A stretch of 64,000 nucleotides of DNA from Bidens hawaiensis (Eukaryota > Streptophyta > Magnoliopsida > Asterales > Asteraceae). Numbering within the stretch: position 1 is the stretch's first letter; each line of letters starts with the position of its first letter. Of this stretch, positions 34,646 through 46,800 are shown piece after piece. A program made the position numbers and the translations under genes. The stretch is from positions 248,001 through 312,000 of the forward strand of contig JAIQDT010000234.1 of assembly GCA_021521415.1 (NCBI GenBank), written 5' to 3'. The notes below the pieces were generated by a model that worked only from the letters and a program-made list of their open reading frames with translations, searched no databases and was not told where the DNA came from.

Positions 34646-37342
34646 TGTCACACCCTCAAAAACCACTAACGGAGTTTTACCGTCAGAGGGTGTGAACTGG
34701 CAGGATCGGAATCATTAGTTATAACCAAACCAAAGAAAACGTTTAAATGAAAAATAAGTGCGGAAGCGTAAAACCTTAATTCAAAAGTTGCGTCACGCAG
34801 GACGACTTAAAACCAAATGTAAATGTTAAAATTAAGTTTGCAGAGTAAGATGTTTAACAATTAATGCATGCTCCTAAACCGCGCGCCCGCCTCGGCTACC
34901 TGAGAATAACATACTAAAAGGGGTCAACACGAGGTTGGTGAGTTCACAAGTTATATAAGATAAATCGTTTAGCGTTTGAGTTCAGCGTTTTCGTTAAGTG
35001 TTTTGCGTAACCACGTTACGGCGTTTAAAAGTTTTGCGTAACCACGTTACGGCGTTTAAGTGTGTAACCACGTTACAGCGTTTAAGTGTTACCAGATAAT
35101 GTTATGTCAAATTATATATCGATAGGTAGCTAATCTATACAACAAGTATTACTAAGTGGTTCGAGACCGAAGCTGACTGTTTATCAAGTGCCCGTCACCA
35201 GGTCAACCCAGACCATGGTAAGTGTTAGCCAAAATTACACCCACTCAACCTCCAGTTGAGCTTAGCGTCGGGTGGGGTTTGTCAAACCCAGTAGTACTAC
35301 TCAACAGTGACTCGCTATTCCAAATATTAACCGGTTCGATGCGTGGGACTTCAAGGGTTACGTGCCGCTTAGCCTCTACAAGTGATATATATAATTTATA
35401 ACAAAATCTTAAATATGTGTTTATCTCAAAAATGCGTTTATCGGAGTATGTTATCTCCCCCAAGTGAAAAATGTTTGAAAACAGTTCAAAGAGCGGGGTA
35501 AGTGAACTCACTGTTTGCGAAGAATATTCCAAATTAGATCACCGAGTGATGCGCGTCGTAGAAAACTCTCTAGCGTTCTAAAATAACAAAGAGATTTTCT
35601 AAGTATCGGAACGTTTAACGAGTCTCTAGACTCGGCACATAATACCTATGCACGTATCATGTTTCGTGTTTCGTTTGTGAACCGTGTGTGATTTAAACAA
35701 GTACAATTGTGATACGATACACGAGTGAGCAATTACTTTCGTGTCATGTATTAATAACGTACTTACAAGCAATTATTCCCGTAAGGGCATTTTGGTCAAC
35801 AAACAAAGACTAACTAACCATTATTCCCCATAAGGGCAATTTGGTCAATTCATGGCAATCAAACTAGCAACTATTCCCCGCAAGGGTATTTTGGTCAAAA
35901 TACAACAATTATATAAAAACTATCATATTTCATGCATTCCTACACAACTCAGCAGCTAGTTTCATTGTGACAGAATTTCTACTTGAAAGATTGTACTATT
36001 TCACCGATCATATCATCTCAATTAATTCACCAAAAATCACCACTGAAACATACATGTCTTAGGTTTCCAGAACATATTTTATATTATTTTTATTCCATAT
36101 AGATTTCTCATAATGATCAAAACACTACAGTAAACTCATATCAGTCAGATTCATGCACAACAGAATGTTATTTGCAATTCCCGGTAAACGAAAAATCCAA
36201 TAAATGCAAGACCACTTGGGTTTGGTTCCTAACTCAGTGAGTCAACTTCCAGAAGTGGAACCAACCCAATTGGCCTCGTAGTTCATGAGATATAGAATTT
36301 ACAATATAACCTAACAGCAGGTCTAACAGCTCAGCTTTGCATCACGTTTTTGTAAAATCATAAAAGTATACTTCCACTTATCCAAAAATTACGAATTTAT
36401 ACTTTATAGAAACTAGACTCAACCTAGTTTACTGCAGTACCCACAATATCAATCAATTTTCACGTTTACACTTCGTTACAGTCAGTTAAACATCGTATAT
36501 ATATTCTGTCCAGAATCTGTTCACATCAAAACTCAACATCATAACAATCTATGAACTATCATGCATCCATATAACCCTCTAGACACCATAACTACTATCC
36601 ATGCATATAAATCACACCATACATACAAGATTAGGGTTTGTGTTTTAATTCAAATCAAGAACAACAATCAATCATGTATCAATATCAATCTAGTTATCAC
36701 TTTATCATCAAATCAATTCAAGAATCACATGAACAATATAACACCTAGAATCGGCCAGCTAGGGTTTGTTATTAACCCAACAAACATCAAATTCAATCAA
36801 CAAGGATGTGAAGGATGATCAAATATACCTTCCTAGCACTTAGTTCTTGGATCAAAGACTTGAATTGATGGTGTATGTGGGTGTTCTTGTGGACGGCAGC
36901 CGTGGAGAAGGGAGGTGAGAGAGAGCCGATCGGAACTTGTAGGTTAGGGTTAGGATAATAATAATAGTTAGGGTTAAGTTAATAATATATTTATAGATAT
37001 ACAAGTTACATTCTAATCCCTCTACTTTCCAAGTGTTGTTTTTCTAGAACATTCTATCATACTTGCACAATAAGTTAACATGACCATAATATTATCACAT
37101 AGCACATAATCCTAACACATAGTAATCACATAGTTCGTGTTTTGACGTTTGTCGTTTATTTATCAACTCGTTTGCGTTTCGGTGCAAATCCCGAAAGACT
37201 ACTACACATGTAGTAAATGTTAAGCGTCATTTAAACCCTAGTTTAAATGTAATGAAGTATGCGTTATAGATTCAACGATCTTTAAAGTTTGAATTAACGG
37301 AGTTGAGTTAACGAGGTTAACCTGGAATTGACGATTGTCACA
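34646..37342 (-). mobile_element. GYP-Z 3' LTR
   Basis: On the plus strand it runs TGTCACACCCTC to GATTGTCACA. Contains three CGTAACCACGTTAC hairpin units (about 35004-35075) and three TTTTGGTCAA / GTAAGGGCATT units (about 35785-35900). The small open frames 35245-35532 and 36561-36818 recur in the other LTR as duplicates and are not genes. Confidence 0.93.
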
Positions 37343-37477
37343 TCATTCCCATGTTAAAGAATTTTCGTCCCGAAAATTTGAGTCAAGTCGTGATGAGAGC
37401 CTGAAAAAGTAAGAAGAAAAATTTTCAGTTTGTCATATCATCCCCTAGTAAAAAGAAATTTCGTCCCGAAATTTAAT
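37343..37477 (-). promoter_or_regulatory. GYP-Z polypurine tract region, duplicated
   Basis: On the minus strand ACATGGGAATGATG abuts the LTR. Beside it lies an inverted repeat at 37360-37379 (TTTTCG/CGAAAA arms). About 95 bp inside, at 37432-37474, the same arrangement recurs in diverged form: a GGGGATGATATGACA tract next to a second TTTCG/CGAAA inverted repeat. The inner copy ends 3 bp from the gag-pol stop. Confidence 0.72.
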
Positions 37478-40400
37478 TCATACCTTCGGTGATGTTTGAC
37501 GGTTTGCCGGGTTTCGCGGTTTTCGGTGTTTGGTTAGCCCTTCAAAAAGGTGAGGATACTTTTTCATCATTTGATCCTCGCGTTCCCACGTGAACTCCGG
37601 TCCACGTCTCGAGTTCCAACGAACCTTAACGATTGGAATTTTGCTGTGTTTGAGTGTTTTGGTTTCCCAATCCAAAACTTCGACTGGTTCCTCAATGAAC
37701 CGTAACTGTTCATCAACTTGCAGTTCCTCCAAAGGGACTACTTGGGTTTCATCAGATAGGCATTTCTTCAAATTTGATACGTGGAATACATCGTGTACGC
37801 CACTGAGTTCTGTTGGTAGGTCCAGTCGGTACGCCACCGGACCAATGCGCTCAGTTATCCGGTACGGACCAACATACCGTGGGTTGAGTTTGTTTCGCTT
37901 ACCAAAGCGAACTACACCTTTCCAAGGTGAGACTTTGAGTAACACCCGATCGTTCACTTTAAATTCGAGAGGTTTTCGGCGCTTGTCGGCGTAACTCTTT
38001 TGGCGATCCCGTGCTGCTGCCATGCGATTTCGGATTTGAACAATCTTTTCCGAGGTTTCGAGTACCAGTTCTGGACCAGTGATTTGGCTGTCACCCACCT
38101 CTGCCCAGCAGAGTGGTGATCGACATTTCCGTCCGTACAGCGCTTCAAACGGCGCTGCCTTAATACTTGCGTGGTAGCTGTTATTATACGAAAACTCTAC
38201 CAAGGGTAAGTGGGGTTCCCAACTTTTTCCGAAATCTAAAACGCATGCACGCAACATATCCTCCAGGGTCTGAATAGTCCGTTCACTTTGCCCATCCGTC
38301 TGAGGATGGTATGCTGTACTCATATCGAGACGTGTGCCCAGTGCGCTTTGCAGCGACTTCCAAAAGTGTGAGGTAAAACGAGAATCTCGATCGGAAATGA
38401 TCGAGACAGGCACTCCGTGTCTAGACACCACTTCTTTCATGTATACTCGAGTCAGTCTTTCCATTTTGTCCGTTTCCTTAATCGCTAGGAAATGTGCCGA
38501 TTTAGTCAACCGGTCAACGATCACCCAGATGGTATCGCATCCCGTCGGTGTCTTAGGCAAACCCGTAATAAAATCCATTGAGATGTGCTCCCATTTCCAC
38601 ATTGGGAGTTCCGGTTGTTGCAGTAGACCAGATGGTTTCTGGTATTCAATCTTGACTCTGGCACAAGTCAAGCATTTGCTCACGTAGGTGGCAATGTCGG
38701 CTTTCATGTTCGGCCACCAGTAAAGTGCCTTTAAATCATGATACATTTTATCTGAGCCAGGGTGGATAGAATATCGGGACTTGTGAGCTTCGTCCATCAC
38801 TAGAGTTCTCAACTCTCCGTATCGTGGAACCCAAATCCAGTTCTCAAAATATCGGACCCCGTCCGATCTGGTTTCAAGTTGCTTGTTCATGCCCCGCATG
38901 AGTTCCGATGGAAGATTTTCATCTTTCAAAGCTTCCAGTTGCGCATCGCGAATCTGATCGGGTAAGCTGGCATGAATCGTAAGTTGCAATGCTCTTACTC
39001 GTCTGGGTTTTTCTGTTTCTTTTCTGCTGAGGGCGTCGGCCACCACATTGGCCTTGCCCGGGTGGTACTTGATGGCACAATCATAATCTTTGAGCAGCTC
39101 GACCCAACGACGCTGTCGCATGTTCAGCTCCTTCTGATCGTAGATATGTTGGAGACTCTTGTGGTCGGTGTAAATGGTAAACTTGGTACCGTACAAGTAA
39201 TGCCTCCATATCTTAAGAGCAAACACCACAGCTCCGAGTTCCAAATCATGGGTCGTGTAGTTCTTCTCGTGAACCCGTAGTTGTCTAGAGGCGTAGGCTA
39301 TAACCTTCTCGAGTTGCATCAGCACACAACCGAGACCTTGTATAGATGCGTCACAGTGTACCTCAAAATTTTCTGTTCCCTCGGGGAGGGCTAAAATAGG
39401 GGCGCTACAAAGCTTGGTTTTCAACAGTTGGAAAGCGGATTCTTGCGCGTTACCCCAGTTGTACTTAGTGCCCTTGTGAGTCAAAGCGGTGAGGGGTTGA
39501 GCAATCTTTGAAAATCCCTCAATGAAACGCCGATAGTAGCCGGCCAGTCCTAGGAATTGTCGCACTTCAGTCGGAGTCTTAGGTGCTTCCCAGTTTTTGA
39601 TGGCCTCTACCTTACCGGGATCGACATGGATACCATTCTCGTTGATCACATGTCCTAAAAAGTGAACCTCGCGAAGCCAAAATTCACATTTCGAGACTTT
39701 AGCATACAGTTGTTCCTTCTTCAGTAGTTCCAGAATTATCCTTAAGTGCTCTTCGTGGTCAGTCTCGTTCTTGGAGTAGACAAGAATATCATCGATGAAA
39801 ACAATCACGAACTTGTCGAGGTACGCCTTGCATACTCGATTCATGAGATCCATAAATACGGCTGGCGCGTTGGTTAGGCCAAAAGGCATAACCGAGAACT
39901 CGTAGTGACCATACCGTGTTCTGAAAGCCGTCTTTGAAATATCTTCTTCGCGCACTCTCAACTGGTGGTAACCGGATCGTAGATCGATCTTCGAGTAGTA
40001 ACTCGATCCCTGAAGCTGGTCAAATAAATCATCAATTCGGGGTAAAGGATAACGGTTCTTGACCGTCACCTTGTTCAATTCCCGGTAGTCGATGCACATT
40101 CGGAAAGTCCCGTCTTTCTTTCGAACAAACAAGACAGGGGCTCCCCATGGCGATGAGCTAGGTCGGATAAAACCTTTATCCAACAAATCTTGCAACTGGG
40201 TGGACAACTCCTGAAGTTCCGCCGGTGCGAGCCGATACGGGGCTCGTGCTATGGGTGCTGCACCGGGTGTCAACTCGATTTGGAATTCGACTTGACGAAT
40301 AGGAGGGAGTCCGGGCAAATCCTCCGGGAAAACTTCCGGAAAGTCTCGCACAACCGGTATGTCTTCAATTCGTTTCTCCTCCGCGGGTTTCTCAACAATC

Positions 40401-42088
40401 TGCGCCAAAATTGCCGGATGACCCTTTCGTAGATACTTCTGTGCTTTCATAAGGGTGATGATGCTGTTGGTCATGCCGTTTCTCTCGCCTCGGACCGAAA
40501 TGATCTCGCCGGAAGGGGTGGTAATATGGACTATTTTATCATGGCATATAATCTCCGCTCGGTTCTCGGATAACCAGTCCATGCCGACAACGACATCGAA
40601 ACTACTAAGCGTAAAAGGAATAAGGTCGATGTCAAAAACATGACCTGACAGTTTCAACTTACATCCCGCAAGTATATGAGTTGTTAGTACAGTTTTACCA
40701 TTAGCTAATTCAACAGGAAACTTAGCGTCTAACGGGGTTGGAGTAAGGTCTAAAAGTTGGCTAAAGGCTTTCGACACAAAACTCCTATCAGCTCCAGTGT
40801 CAAACAAAATAGAAGCAAAATAATCGTTTACAGGGAACTTACCGGACACCACATGCGGATCATTGCGGGCTTGACCCGATCCAATCACAAACGCTCTTCC
40901 TTTGCCATTTCCTCCACCGTTACTGCCACTTCCATTGCCCCCATTGTTGTCATTATGTTTCAGCTTGGGGCAATCCTTCCGGAAATGACCTTCCTGTCCA
41001 CATTCAAAACATCCCTTAGTCATCGGTTGCTTAGGAGCACCCTTTGCCGCAAGGTCTCCTCTACATTCTTTCGCTTGGTGACCTATCTTTCCGCATCTTT
41101 GACACTTGACACGGTCACACTGGCCAACATGATGATAGTTGCACCTGTTGCACTTTGGATACTTCCCAGCATATCCGCTCGAAACCTGCCCGCTACCGTT
41201 GTTGTTGGAGTTGTTGTTGTTGTGATTCTGAGTGTTAAAGCTCCGGGTGAACTCGGGTTTACGGTAGTGTTGTTGCGGTGGGAGGTTCGAGGATGAAGAT
41301 CTGGTGTTGTCGAACTTTCTCTTCCCGCTGTTCGGGTTGCTGTTGTTGTTACTGTTGCTGACGTGGTCATTACTCGGGTTGTCACGGGCTTTAACAGTCG
41401 AACCCCTCGGTGGTAACGCACCCTGGGTCACAGCCTGATCCGTCAGTTTGTGAGCCAAACGGATCGCTTGTTGGATCGTGGCTGGTCTGGAAGACGTCAC
41501 CATACCCTGAATCTGTGGTGCTAACCCATCAATGTACATCTCTATTCTCTTGCTCGGCGGATCCACCATCCGCGGACACATCACAGCCAACTCGTGCGAA
41601 CGAGTAGTGTAGGCTTCAATCTCCGAACCTACCATCTTTAGTGACCAAAATTCTGATTCTAACTTCGAAATTTCTTCCCTCGGACAGTACTCCTCTCGCA
41701 TCATGCTTTTGAACTCCTCCCAGTTCATCGCGTTAGCCAGTTCCAATCCAAGGATCTGGACGTTCGAATTCCACCAAGTGAGGGCGGAATCCTCAAGTGT
41801 CCCAGCAGCGAATTTGACCCTACTGGCAGGGGGACAGTTACACATCTCAAAGGCCGACTCGGCCTTCTCAGCCCAACGCAGGAAGCCTATAGCTCCCTCA
41901 GTGCCCTTAAACGTACTGGGCTTGCAGTCACGGTAGTTCTTGAAGGTACACGTTCCATTCGGACCTCCTGTTTGATTCTGAACGTGTGCGGCTAAAGCGG
42001 CCGCGACATGGTCATTCAGCAGAGTTTGGAGTTCAGCTGCAGTCATGCTGATGTTACCACGTCCTCGTCCAGCGTTTCTTCCAGCCAT
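37478..42088 (-). CDS. gag-pol: GYP-Z gag-pol polyprotein (1536 aa), intact
   Basis: Single frame from [12 protein letters not shown]. Approximate order: gag 50-240 ([22 protein letters not shown]); Asn-rich linker; three cysteine motifs near 313-375 ([40 protein letters not shown]); protease near 430 ([10 protein letters not shown]); RT 600-830 (CIDYRELN, catalytic [10 protein letters not shown] near 766); RNase H near 905-1040 ([21 protein letters not shown]); integrase finger near 1100-1140; core residues in [19 protein letters not shown] and GQSERTIQT; and a C-terminal chromodomain ([20 protein letters not shown]) that in this family steers integration to heterochromatin. No stop or missing catalytic residue was noticed. 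It should encode every protein needed for transposition. Confidence 0.96.
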   Translation of the reverse strand: MAGRNAGRGRGNISMTAAELQTLLNDHVAAALAAHVQNQTGGPNGTCTFKNYRDCKPSTFKGTEGAIGFLRWAEKAESAFEMCNCPPASRVKFAAGTLEDSALTWWNSNVQILGLELANAMNWEEFKSMMREEYCPREEISKLESEFWSLKMVGSEIEAYTTRSHELAVMCPRMVDPPSKRIEMYIDGLAPQIQGMVTSSRPATIQQAIRLAHKLTDQAVTQGALPPRGSTVKARDNPSNDHVSNSNNNSNPNSGKRKFDNTRSSSSNLPPQQHYRKPEFTRSFNTQNHNNNNSNNNGSGQVSSGYAGKYPKCNRCNYHHVGQCDRVKCQRCGKIGHQAKECRGDLAAKGAPKQPMTKGCFECGQEGHFRKDCPKLKHNDNNGGNGSGSNGGGNGKGRAFVIGSGQARNDPHVVSGKFPVNDYFASILFDTGADRSFVSKAFSQLLDLTPTPLDAKFPVELANGKTVLTTHILAGCKLKLSGHVFDIDLIPFTLSSFDVVVGMDWLSENRAEIICHDKIVHITTPSGEIISVRGERNGMTNSIITLMKAQKYLRKGHPAILAQIVEKPAEEKRIEDIPVVRDFPEVFPEDLPGLPPIRQVEFQIELTPGAAPIARAPYRLAPAELQELSTQLQDLLDKGFIRPSSSPWGAPVLFVRKKDGTFRMCIDYRELNKVTVKNRYPLPRIDDLFDQLQGSSYYSKIDLRSGYHQLRVREEDISKTAFRTRYGHYEFSVMPFGLTNAPAVFMDLMNRVCKAYLDKFVIVFIDDILVYSKNETDHEEHLRIILELLKKEQLYAKVSKCEFWLREVHFLGHVINENGIHVDPGKVEAIKNWEAPKTPTEVRQFLGLAGYYRRFIEGFSKIAQPLTALTHKGTKYNWGNAQESAFQLLKTKLCSAPILALPEGTENFEVHCDASIQGLGCVLMQLEKVIAYASRQLRVHEKNYTTHDLELGAVVFALKIWRHYLYGTKFTIYTDHKSLQHIYDQKELNMRQRRWVELLKDYDCAIKYHPGKANVVADALSRKETEKPRRVRALQLTIHASLPDQIRDAQLEALKDENLPSELMRGMNKQLETRSDGVRYFENWIWVPRYGELRTLVMDEAHKSRYSIHPGSDKMYHDLKALYWWPNMKADIATYVSKCLTCARVKIEYQKPSGLLQQPELPMWKWEHISMDFITGLPKTPTGCDTIWVIVDRLTKSAHFLAIKETDKMERLTRVYMKEVVSRHGVPVSIISDRDSRFTSHFWKSLQSALGTRLDMSTAYHPQTDGQSERTIQTLEDMLRACVLDFGKSWEPHLPLVEFSYNNSYHASIKAAPFEALYGRKCRSPLCWAEVGDSQITGPELVLETSEKIVQIRNRMAAARDRQKSYADKRRKPLEFKVNDRVLLKVSPWKGVVRFGKRNKLNPRYVGPYRITERIGPVAYRLDLPTELSGVHDVFHVSNLKKCLSDETQVVPLEELQVDEQLRFIEEPVEVLDWETKTLKHSKIPIVKVRWNSRRGPEFTWEREDQMMKKYPHLFEGLTKHRKPRNPANRQTSPKV

Positions 42089-42340
42089 TTCCTAGAATCA
42101 CAGTATAAAGATGTTAAACATGAATTTTTCTTTCATATACAACACACCATACATGTAACGAAAAGATAAGTAAGAAAGAAATAAGAGACAACATCACATC
42201 ACAACCACACATTAGTCTAAATAAAAAAATTCATGATTAAAACCATTGTATCCGCCACAAAGTATTTCCAATCAATCCTCAATTCATAGAAAAATAATAG
42301 TTAGGATGGAGACAACCCCTCCATCTAAGCATCATCATTA

Positions 42341-42925
42341 CTAGATGTCGTCATCTGAGGACACCTCTGAGTGTGCCTCCTCCTCAGCCGGTTCTTCCTC
42401 CGGCTCTTCTTCGGGATCTTCCTCGGGATCTTCTTCGGGATCTTCCTCAGGCTCCTCTTCGGGATCTTCTTCAGGTTCTACTTCAGGCTCTGCCCCAGGC
42501 TCGGCCTCAGGCTCTGCCTCAGGGTCGGCTGCGTTCTGAGCAATCTGCATTTGTAGGATATCGCAACGCTCTAACGCTATTTCGGTTCGGGTCCTTTCTT
42601 CTTGGAGTTGCTCTTTCAAGTCTATCATTTCGGCTTGCATCTTCATCATAACCTTCGTTTGTTGATCACTAGCCCCTTGCATATCCTTCATTGCCGCCGC
42701 CATGCGGGCAACCTCCTCCTTATTCTCGGTTTCGTCTTTTAACAATCTGGAAACGTTCTCTCTCGTGTAGCGCATGTAACCCACATCACGCTCCAAACAT
42801 GAAACAACGGCTGCGAGAACTCTCTCTACAGGTTCGGTTATGGGTGGTAGGGTGTTGGGATAAGCAGGGTGGTTCGGGTGTGGCAACGGGGGAACTTGTT
42901 CACGGTAGACCATACGTCTGATCAT
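42341..42925 (-). CDS. GYP-Z extra pre-gag protein: coiled coil with acidic Pro-Glu tail (194 aa)
   Basis: Lies between the primer site and gag, same strand. Starts MIRRMVYREQVPP, with a Pro-rich N-terminus; helical/heptad-rich from about 45 to 130 (RENVSRLLKDETENKEEVAR; MQAEMIDLKEQLQEER). A tail from about 133 is built from repeated Pro-Glu-Glu/Asp triplets and ends SSDDDI. Codons before the ATG (…NNVSWDWYPN) stay open for about 90 bp and look coding, so the true start may be upstream or in a spliced exon. Standard Tekay elements are described with gag-pol only. I know no function for it; RNA or chromatin contact is speculation. Confidence 0.6.
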   Translation of the reverse strand: MIRRMVYREQVPPLPHPNHPAYPNTLPPITEPVERVLAAVVSCLERDVGYMRYTRENVSRLLKDETENKEEVARMAAAMKDMQGASDQQTKVMMKMQAEMIDLKEQLQEERTRTEIALERCDILQMQIAQNAADPEAEPEAEPGAEPEVEPEEDPEEEPEEDPEEDPEEDPEEEPEEEPAEEEAHSEVSSDDDI

Positions 42926-42944
42926 GTTAGGGTACCAATCCCAG

Positions 42945-43106
42945 CTAACGTTGTTTTCGTAAAGGCTTCCGGATAGGCGGGTACCTCTTCGGTGCGGGAG
43001 CTGCGAGTTCCGGGACTACGCGGGGTGGCGAGGCGGTAGGTAACTGAGGTTCCTTCCCGTGAGCATGCGTCATCGAATCGGATGATGATGAGGGTGGCGT
43101 CGACAT
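42945..43106 (-). CDS. GYP-Z small Pro/Ser-rich upstream frame (53 aa)
   Basis: ATG at 43106 starts MSTPPSSSSDSMTHAHG and ends RKPLRKQR. It ends about 20 bases before the start of the 194-aa frame and lies one frame off from its open extension. It could be the N-terminal part of the same protein lost by a frameshift, an upstream regulatory frame, or chance. Codon content (Ser/Pro, Lys/Arg at the end) looks more protein-like than the third frame. Confidence 0.35.
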   Translation of the reverse strand: MSTPPSSSSDSMTHAHGKEPQLPTASPPRVVPELAAPAPKRYPPIRKPLRKQR

Positions 43107-43265
43107 TCCTACAGGTAAGCCGTGTATGCGCGCGCGTATGAGCGAAAGAGGTAAGAGATAAGATTACAAGACTACACAAACCTATGCAGTGCGTATTATT
43201 ATAACTAATGGGTCGTCGCGGTTATAGTCTAGTATGCATGCAGTTTCTAGTTCGCTATAACCAAT

Positions 43266-43278
43266 GGCTCTGATACCA
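43266..43278 (-). promoter_or_regulatory. GYP-Z primer-binding site
   Basis: Minus strand TGGTATCAGAGCC, three bases after the 5' LTR end; matches initiator tRNA-Met. Confidence 0.88.
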
Positions 43279-43281
43279 ATC

Positions 43282-45978
43282 TGTCACACCCTCAAAATCC
43301 ACTAACGGAGTTTTACCGTCAGAGGGTGTGAACTGGCAGGATCGGAATCATTAGTTATAACCAAACCAAAGAAAACGTTTAAATGAAAAATAAGTGCGGA
43401 AGCGTAAAACCTTAATTCAAAAGTTGCGTCACGCAGGACGACTTAAAACCAAATGTAAATGTTAAAATTAAGTTTGCAGAGTAAGATGTTTAACAATTAA
43501 TGCATGCTCCTAAACCGCGCGCCCGCCTCGGCTACCTGAGAATAACATACTAAAAGGGGTCAACACGAGGTTGGTGAGTTCACAAGTTATATAAGATAAA
43601 TCGTTTAGCGTTTGAGTTCAGCGTTTTCGTTAAGTGTTTTGCGTAACCACGTTACGGCGTTTAAAAGTTTTGCGTAACCACGTTACGGCGTTTAAGTGTG
43701 TAACCACGTTACAGCGTTTAAGTGTTACCAGATAATGTTATGTCAAATTATATATCGATAGGTAGCTAATCTATACAACAAGTATTACTAAGTGGTTCGA
43801 GACCGAAGCTGACTGTTTATCAAGTGCCCGTCACCAGGTCAACCCAGACCATGGTAAGTGTTAGCCAAAATTACACCCACTCAACCTCCAGTTGAGCTTA
43901 GCGTCGGGTGGGGTTTGTCAAACCCAGTAGTACTACTCAACAGTGACTCGCTATTCCAAATATTAACCGGTTCGATGCGTGGGACTTCAAGGGTTACGTG
44001 CCGCTTAGCCTCTACAAGTGATATATATAATTTATAACAAAATCTTAAATATGTGTTTATCTCAAAAATGCGTTTATCGGAGTATGTTATCTCCCCCAAG
44101 TGAAAAACGTTTGAAAACAGTTCAAAGAGCGGGGTAAGTGAACTCACTGTTTGCGAAGAATATTCCAAATTAGATCACCGAGTGATGCGCGTCGTAGAAA
44201 ACTCTCTAGCGTTCTAAAATAACAAAGAGATTTTCTAAGTATCGGAACGTTTAACGAGTCTCTAGACTCGGCACATAATACCTATGCACGTATCATGTTT
44301 CGTGTTTCGTTTGTGAACCGTGTGTGATTTAAACAAGTACAATTGTGATACGATACACGAGTGAGCAATTACTTTCGTGTCATGTATTAATAACGTACTT
44401 ACAAGCAATTATTCCCGTAAGGGCATTTTGGTCAACAAACAAAGACTAACTAACCATTATTCCCCATAAGGGCAATTTGGTCAATTCATGGCAATCAAAC
44501 TAGCAACTATTCCCCGCAAGGGTATTTTGGTCAAAATACAACAATTATATAAAAACTATCATATTTCATGCATTCCTACACAACTCAGCAGCTAGTTTCA
44601 TTGTGACAGAATTTCTACTTGAAAGATTGTACTATTTCACCGATCATATCATCTCAATTAATTCACCAAAAATCACCACTGAAACATACATGTCTTAGGT
44701 TTCCAGAACATATTTTATATTATTTTTATTCCATATAGATTTCTCATAATGATCAAAACACTACAGTAAACTCATATCAGTCAGATTCATGCACAACAGA
44801 ATGTTATTTGCAATTCCCGGTAAACGAAAAATCCAATAAATGCAAGACCACTTGGGTTTGGTTCCTAACTCAGTGAGTCAACTTCCAGAAGTGGAACCAA
44901 CCCAATTGGCCTCGTAGTTCATGAGATATAGAATTTACAATATAACCTAACAGCAGGTCTAACAGCTCAGCTTTGCATCACGTTTTTGTAAAATCATAAA
45001 AGTATACTTCCACTTATCCAAAAATTACGAATTTATACTTTATAGAAACTAGACTCAACCTAGTTTACTGCAGTACCCACAATATCAATCAATTTTCACG
45101 TTTACACTTCGTTACAGTCAGTTAAACATCGTATATATATTCTGTCCAGAATCTGTTCACATCAAAACTCAACATCATAACAATCTATGAACTATCATGC
45201 ATCCATATAACCCTCTAGACACCATAACTACTATCCATGCATATAAATCACACCATACATACAAGATTAGGGTTTGTGTTTTAATTCAAATCAAGAACAA
45301 CAATCAATCATGTATCAATATCAATCTAGTTATCACTTTATCATCAAATCAATTCAAGAATCACATGAACAATATAACACCTAGAATCGGCCAGCTAGGG
45401 TTTGTTATTAACCCAACAAACATCAAATTCAATCAACAAGGATGTGAAGGATGATCAAATATACCTTCCTAGCACTTAGTTCTTGGATCAAAGACTTGAA
45501 TTGATGGTGTATGTGGGTGTTCTTGTGGACGGCAGCCGTGGAGAAGGGAGGTGAGAGAGAGCCGATCGGAACTTGTAGGTTAGGGTTAGGATAATAATAA
45601 TAGTTAGGGTTAAGTTAATAATATATTTATAGATATACAAGTTACATTCTAATCCCTCTACTTTCCAAGTGTTGTTTTTCTAGAACATTCTATCATACTT
45701 GCACAATAAGTTAACATGACCATAATATTATCACATAGCACATAATCCTAACACATAGTAATCACATAGTTCGTGTTTTGACGTTTGTCGTTTATTTATC
45801 AACTCGTTTGCGTTTCGGTGCAAATCCCGAAAGACTACTACACATGTAGTAAATGTTAAGCGTCATTTAAACCCTAGTTTAAATGTAATGAAGTATGCGT
45901 TATAGATTCAACGATCTTTAAAGTTTGAATTAACGGAGTTGAGTTAACGAGGTTAACCTGGAATTGACGATTGTCACA
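43282..45978 (-). mobile_element. GYP-Z 5' LTR
   Basis: Same length as the other LTR; the only differences noticed are at about 43299 (T for A) and 44103 (C for T). Promoter LTR for the minus-strand transcript. Confidence 0.94.
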
Positions 45979-46795
45979 ATAGTTCCCAGAGGTTATTATT
46001 GTTCTGGGGTAACATAGTTCCCAGAGGTTATTATTATTGTTCTGGGGTAACATAGTTCCCAGAGTTTATTATTGTTCTGGGGTAACATAGTTCCCAGAGG
46101 TTATTATTATTGTTCTGGGGTAACATAGTTCCCAGAGTTTATTATTGTTCTGGGGTAACATAGTTCCCAGAGGTTATTATTATTGTTCTGGGGTAACATA
46201 GTTCCCAGAGTTTATTATTGTTCTGGGGTAACATAGTTCCCAGAGGTTATTATTATTGTTCTGGGGTAACATAGTTCCCAGAGGTTATTATTAAATGTTC
46301 TGGGTTAACAGTGTCCCCAGAGGTTATTGGAAATGTTCTGGGTTAACAGTGTCCCCAGAGGTTATTGGAAATGTTCTGGGTTAACAGTGTCCCCAGGGGT
46401 TATTGGAAGTGCTCTGGGTTAACAGTGTCCCCAGATAATATTATATTTTGATATTGAAATATCACGGTTTACTCAAATTGTGAAACTCACCAACTATTCG
46501 TAGTTGACCCGTTTTCTCACATGCTTTTCAGGTACAACTAAGATGAAGTGATTGATTATGTGCTAAGTGCTTGATATGTGTAAGATTTGCGTGCTGGATG
46601 TTAGGATTCATTATTATAAATCGAATTATGTATCGTATTGTACGATGTGTGAATCACCTAGACGGTAATGAAATACAAGATAATGTAATTTGAAGTATAT
46701 TAATGCATTCAGTTTTCTTTATAAACAATGTGGTTGATATCAGAGGCGTCTGTAGCATTCCGTTTACGTTTCCGCTGCGGTTACGGGGTGTTACA
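45979..46795 (+). mobile_element. GYP-Y 3' LTR, part 2
   Basis: 45979-45983 (ATAGT) is the duplicated target of GYP-Z. From there the hairpin array continues with eight more TCTGGGG units and four TCTGGGTTAAC units, and the LTR ends GTGTTACA at 46795. One substitution against the 5' LTR was noticed near 46297. Confidence 0.9.
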
Positions 46796-46800
46796 GAAGC

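Larger units (their letters stand above)
34646..45978 (-). mobile_element. GYP-Z: complete, young Tekay-like Ty3/gypsy element with ATAGT duplication
   Basis: 11,333 bp. LTRs of identical length (2697 bp: 34646-37342 and 43282-45978) with two substitutions seen by eye, an intact primer site, an intact polypurine tract and one unbroken 1536-codon gag-pol. Target duplication ATAGT at 34641-34645 and 45979-45983. It is the innermost and least damaged element. All coding runs on the minus strand. Confidence 0.95.
23739..46795 (+). mobile_element. GYP-Y: Tekay-like Ty3/gypsy element with GAAGC duplication, containing GYP-Z
   Basis: LTRs at 23739-27147 and 32011-34645 plus 45984-46795 flank a 4.9-kb internal region. 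Target duplication GAAGC at 23734-23738 and 46796-46800. By eye the LTRs differ at about three bases plus one tandem-repeat unit. Yet the gag-pol between them is a ruin of stops, frameshifts and deletions, so its own proteins cannot have moved it recently. Confidence 0.9.

Noticed and set aside
35245..35532. 95-codon minus frame also present at 43881-44168
   Set aside because: Same reason, in the GYP-Z LTRs; likewise 36561-36818 and 45197-45454.
42345..42539. Plus-strand Ser/Gly-repeat frame
   Set aside because: Exact antisense of the Pro-Glu tail of the GYP-Z pre-gag frame; low-complexity shadow.
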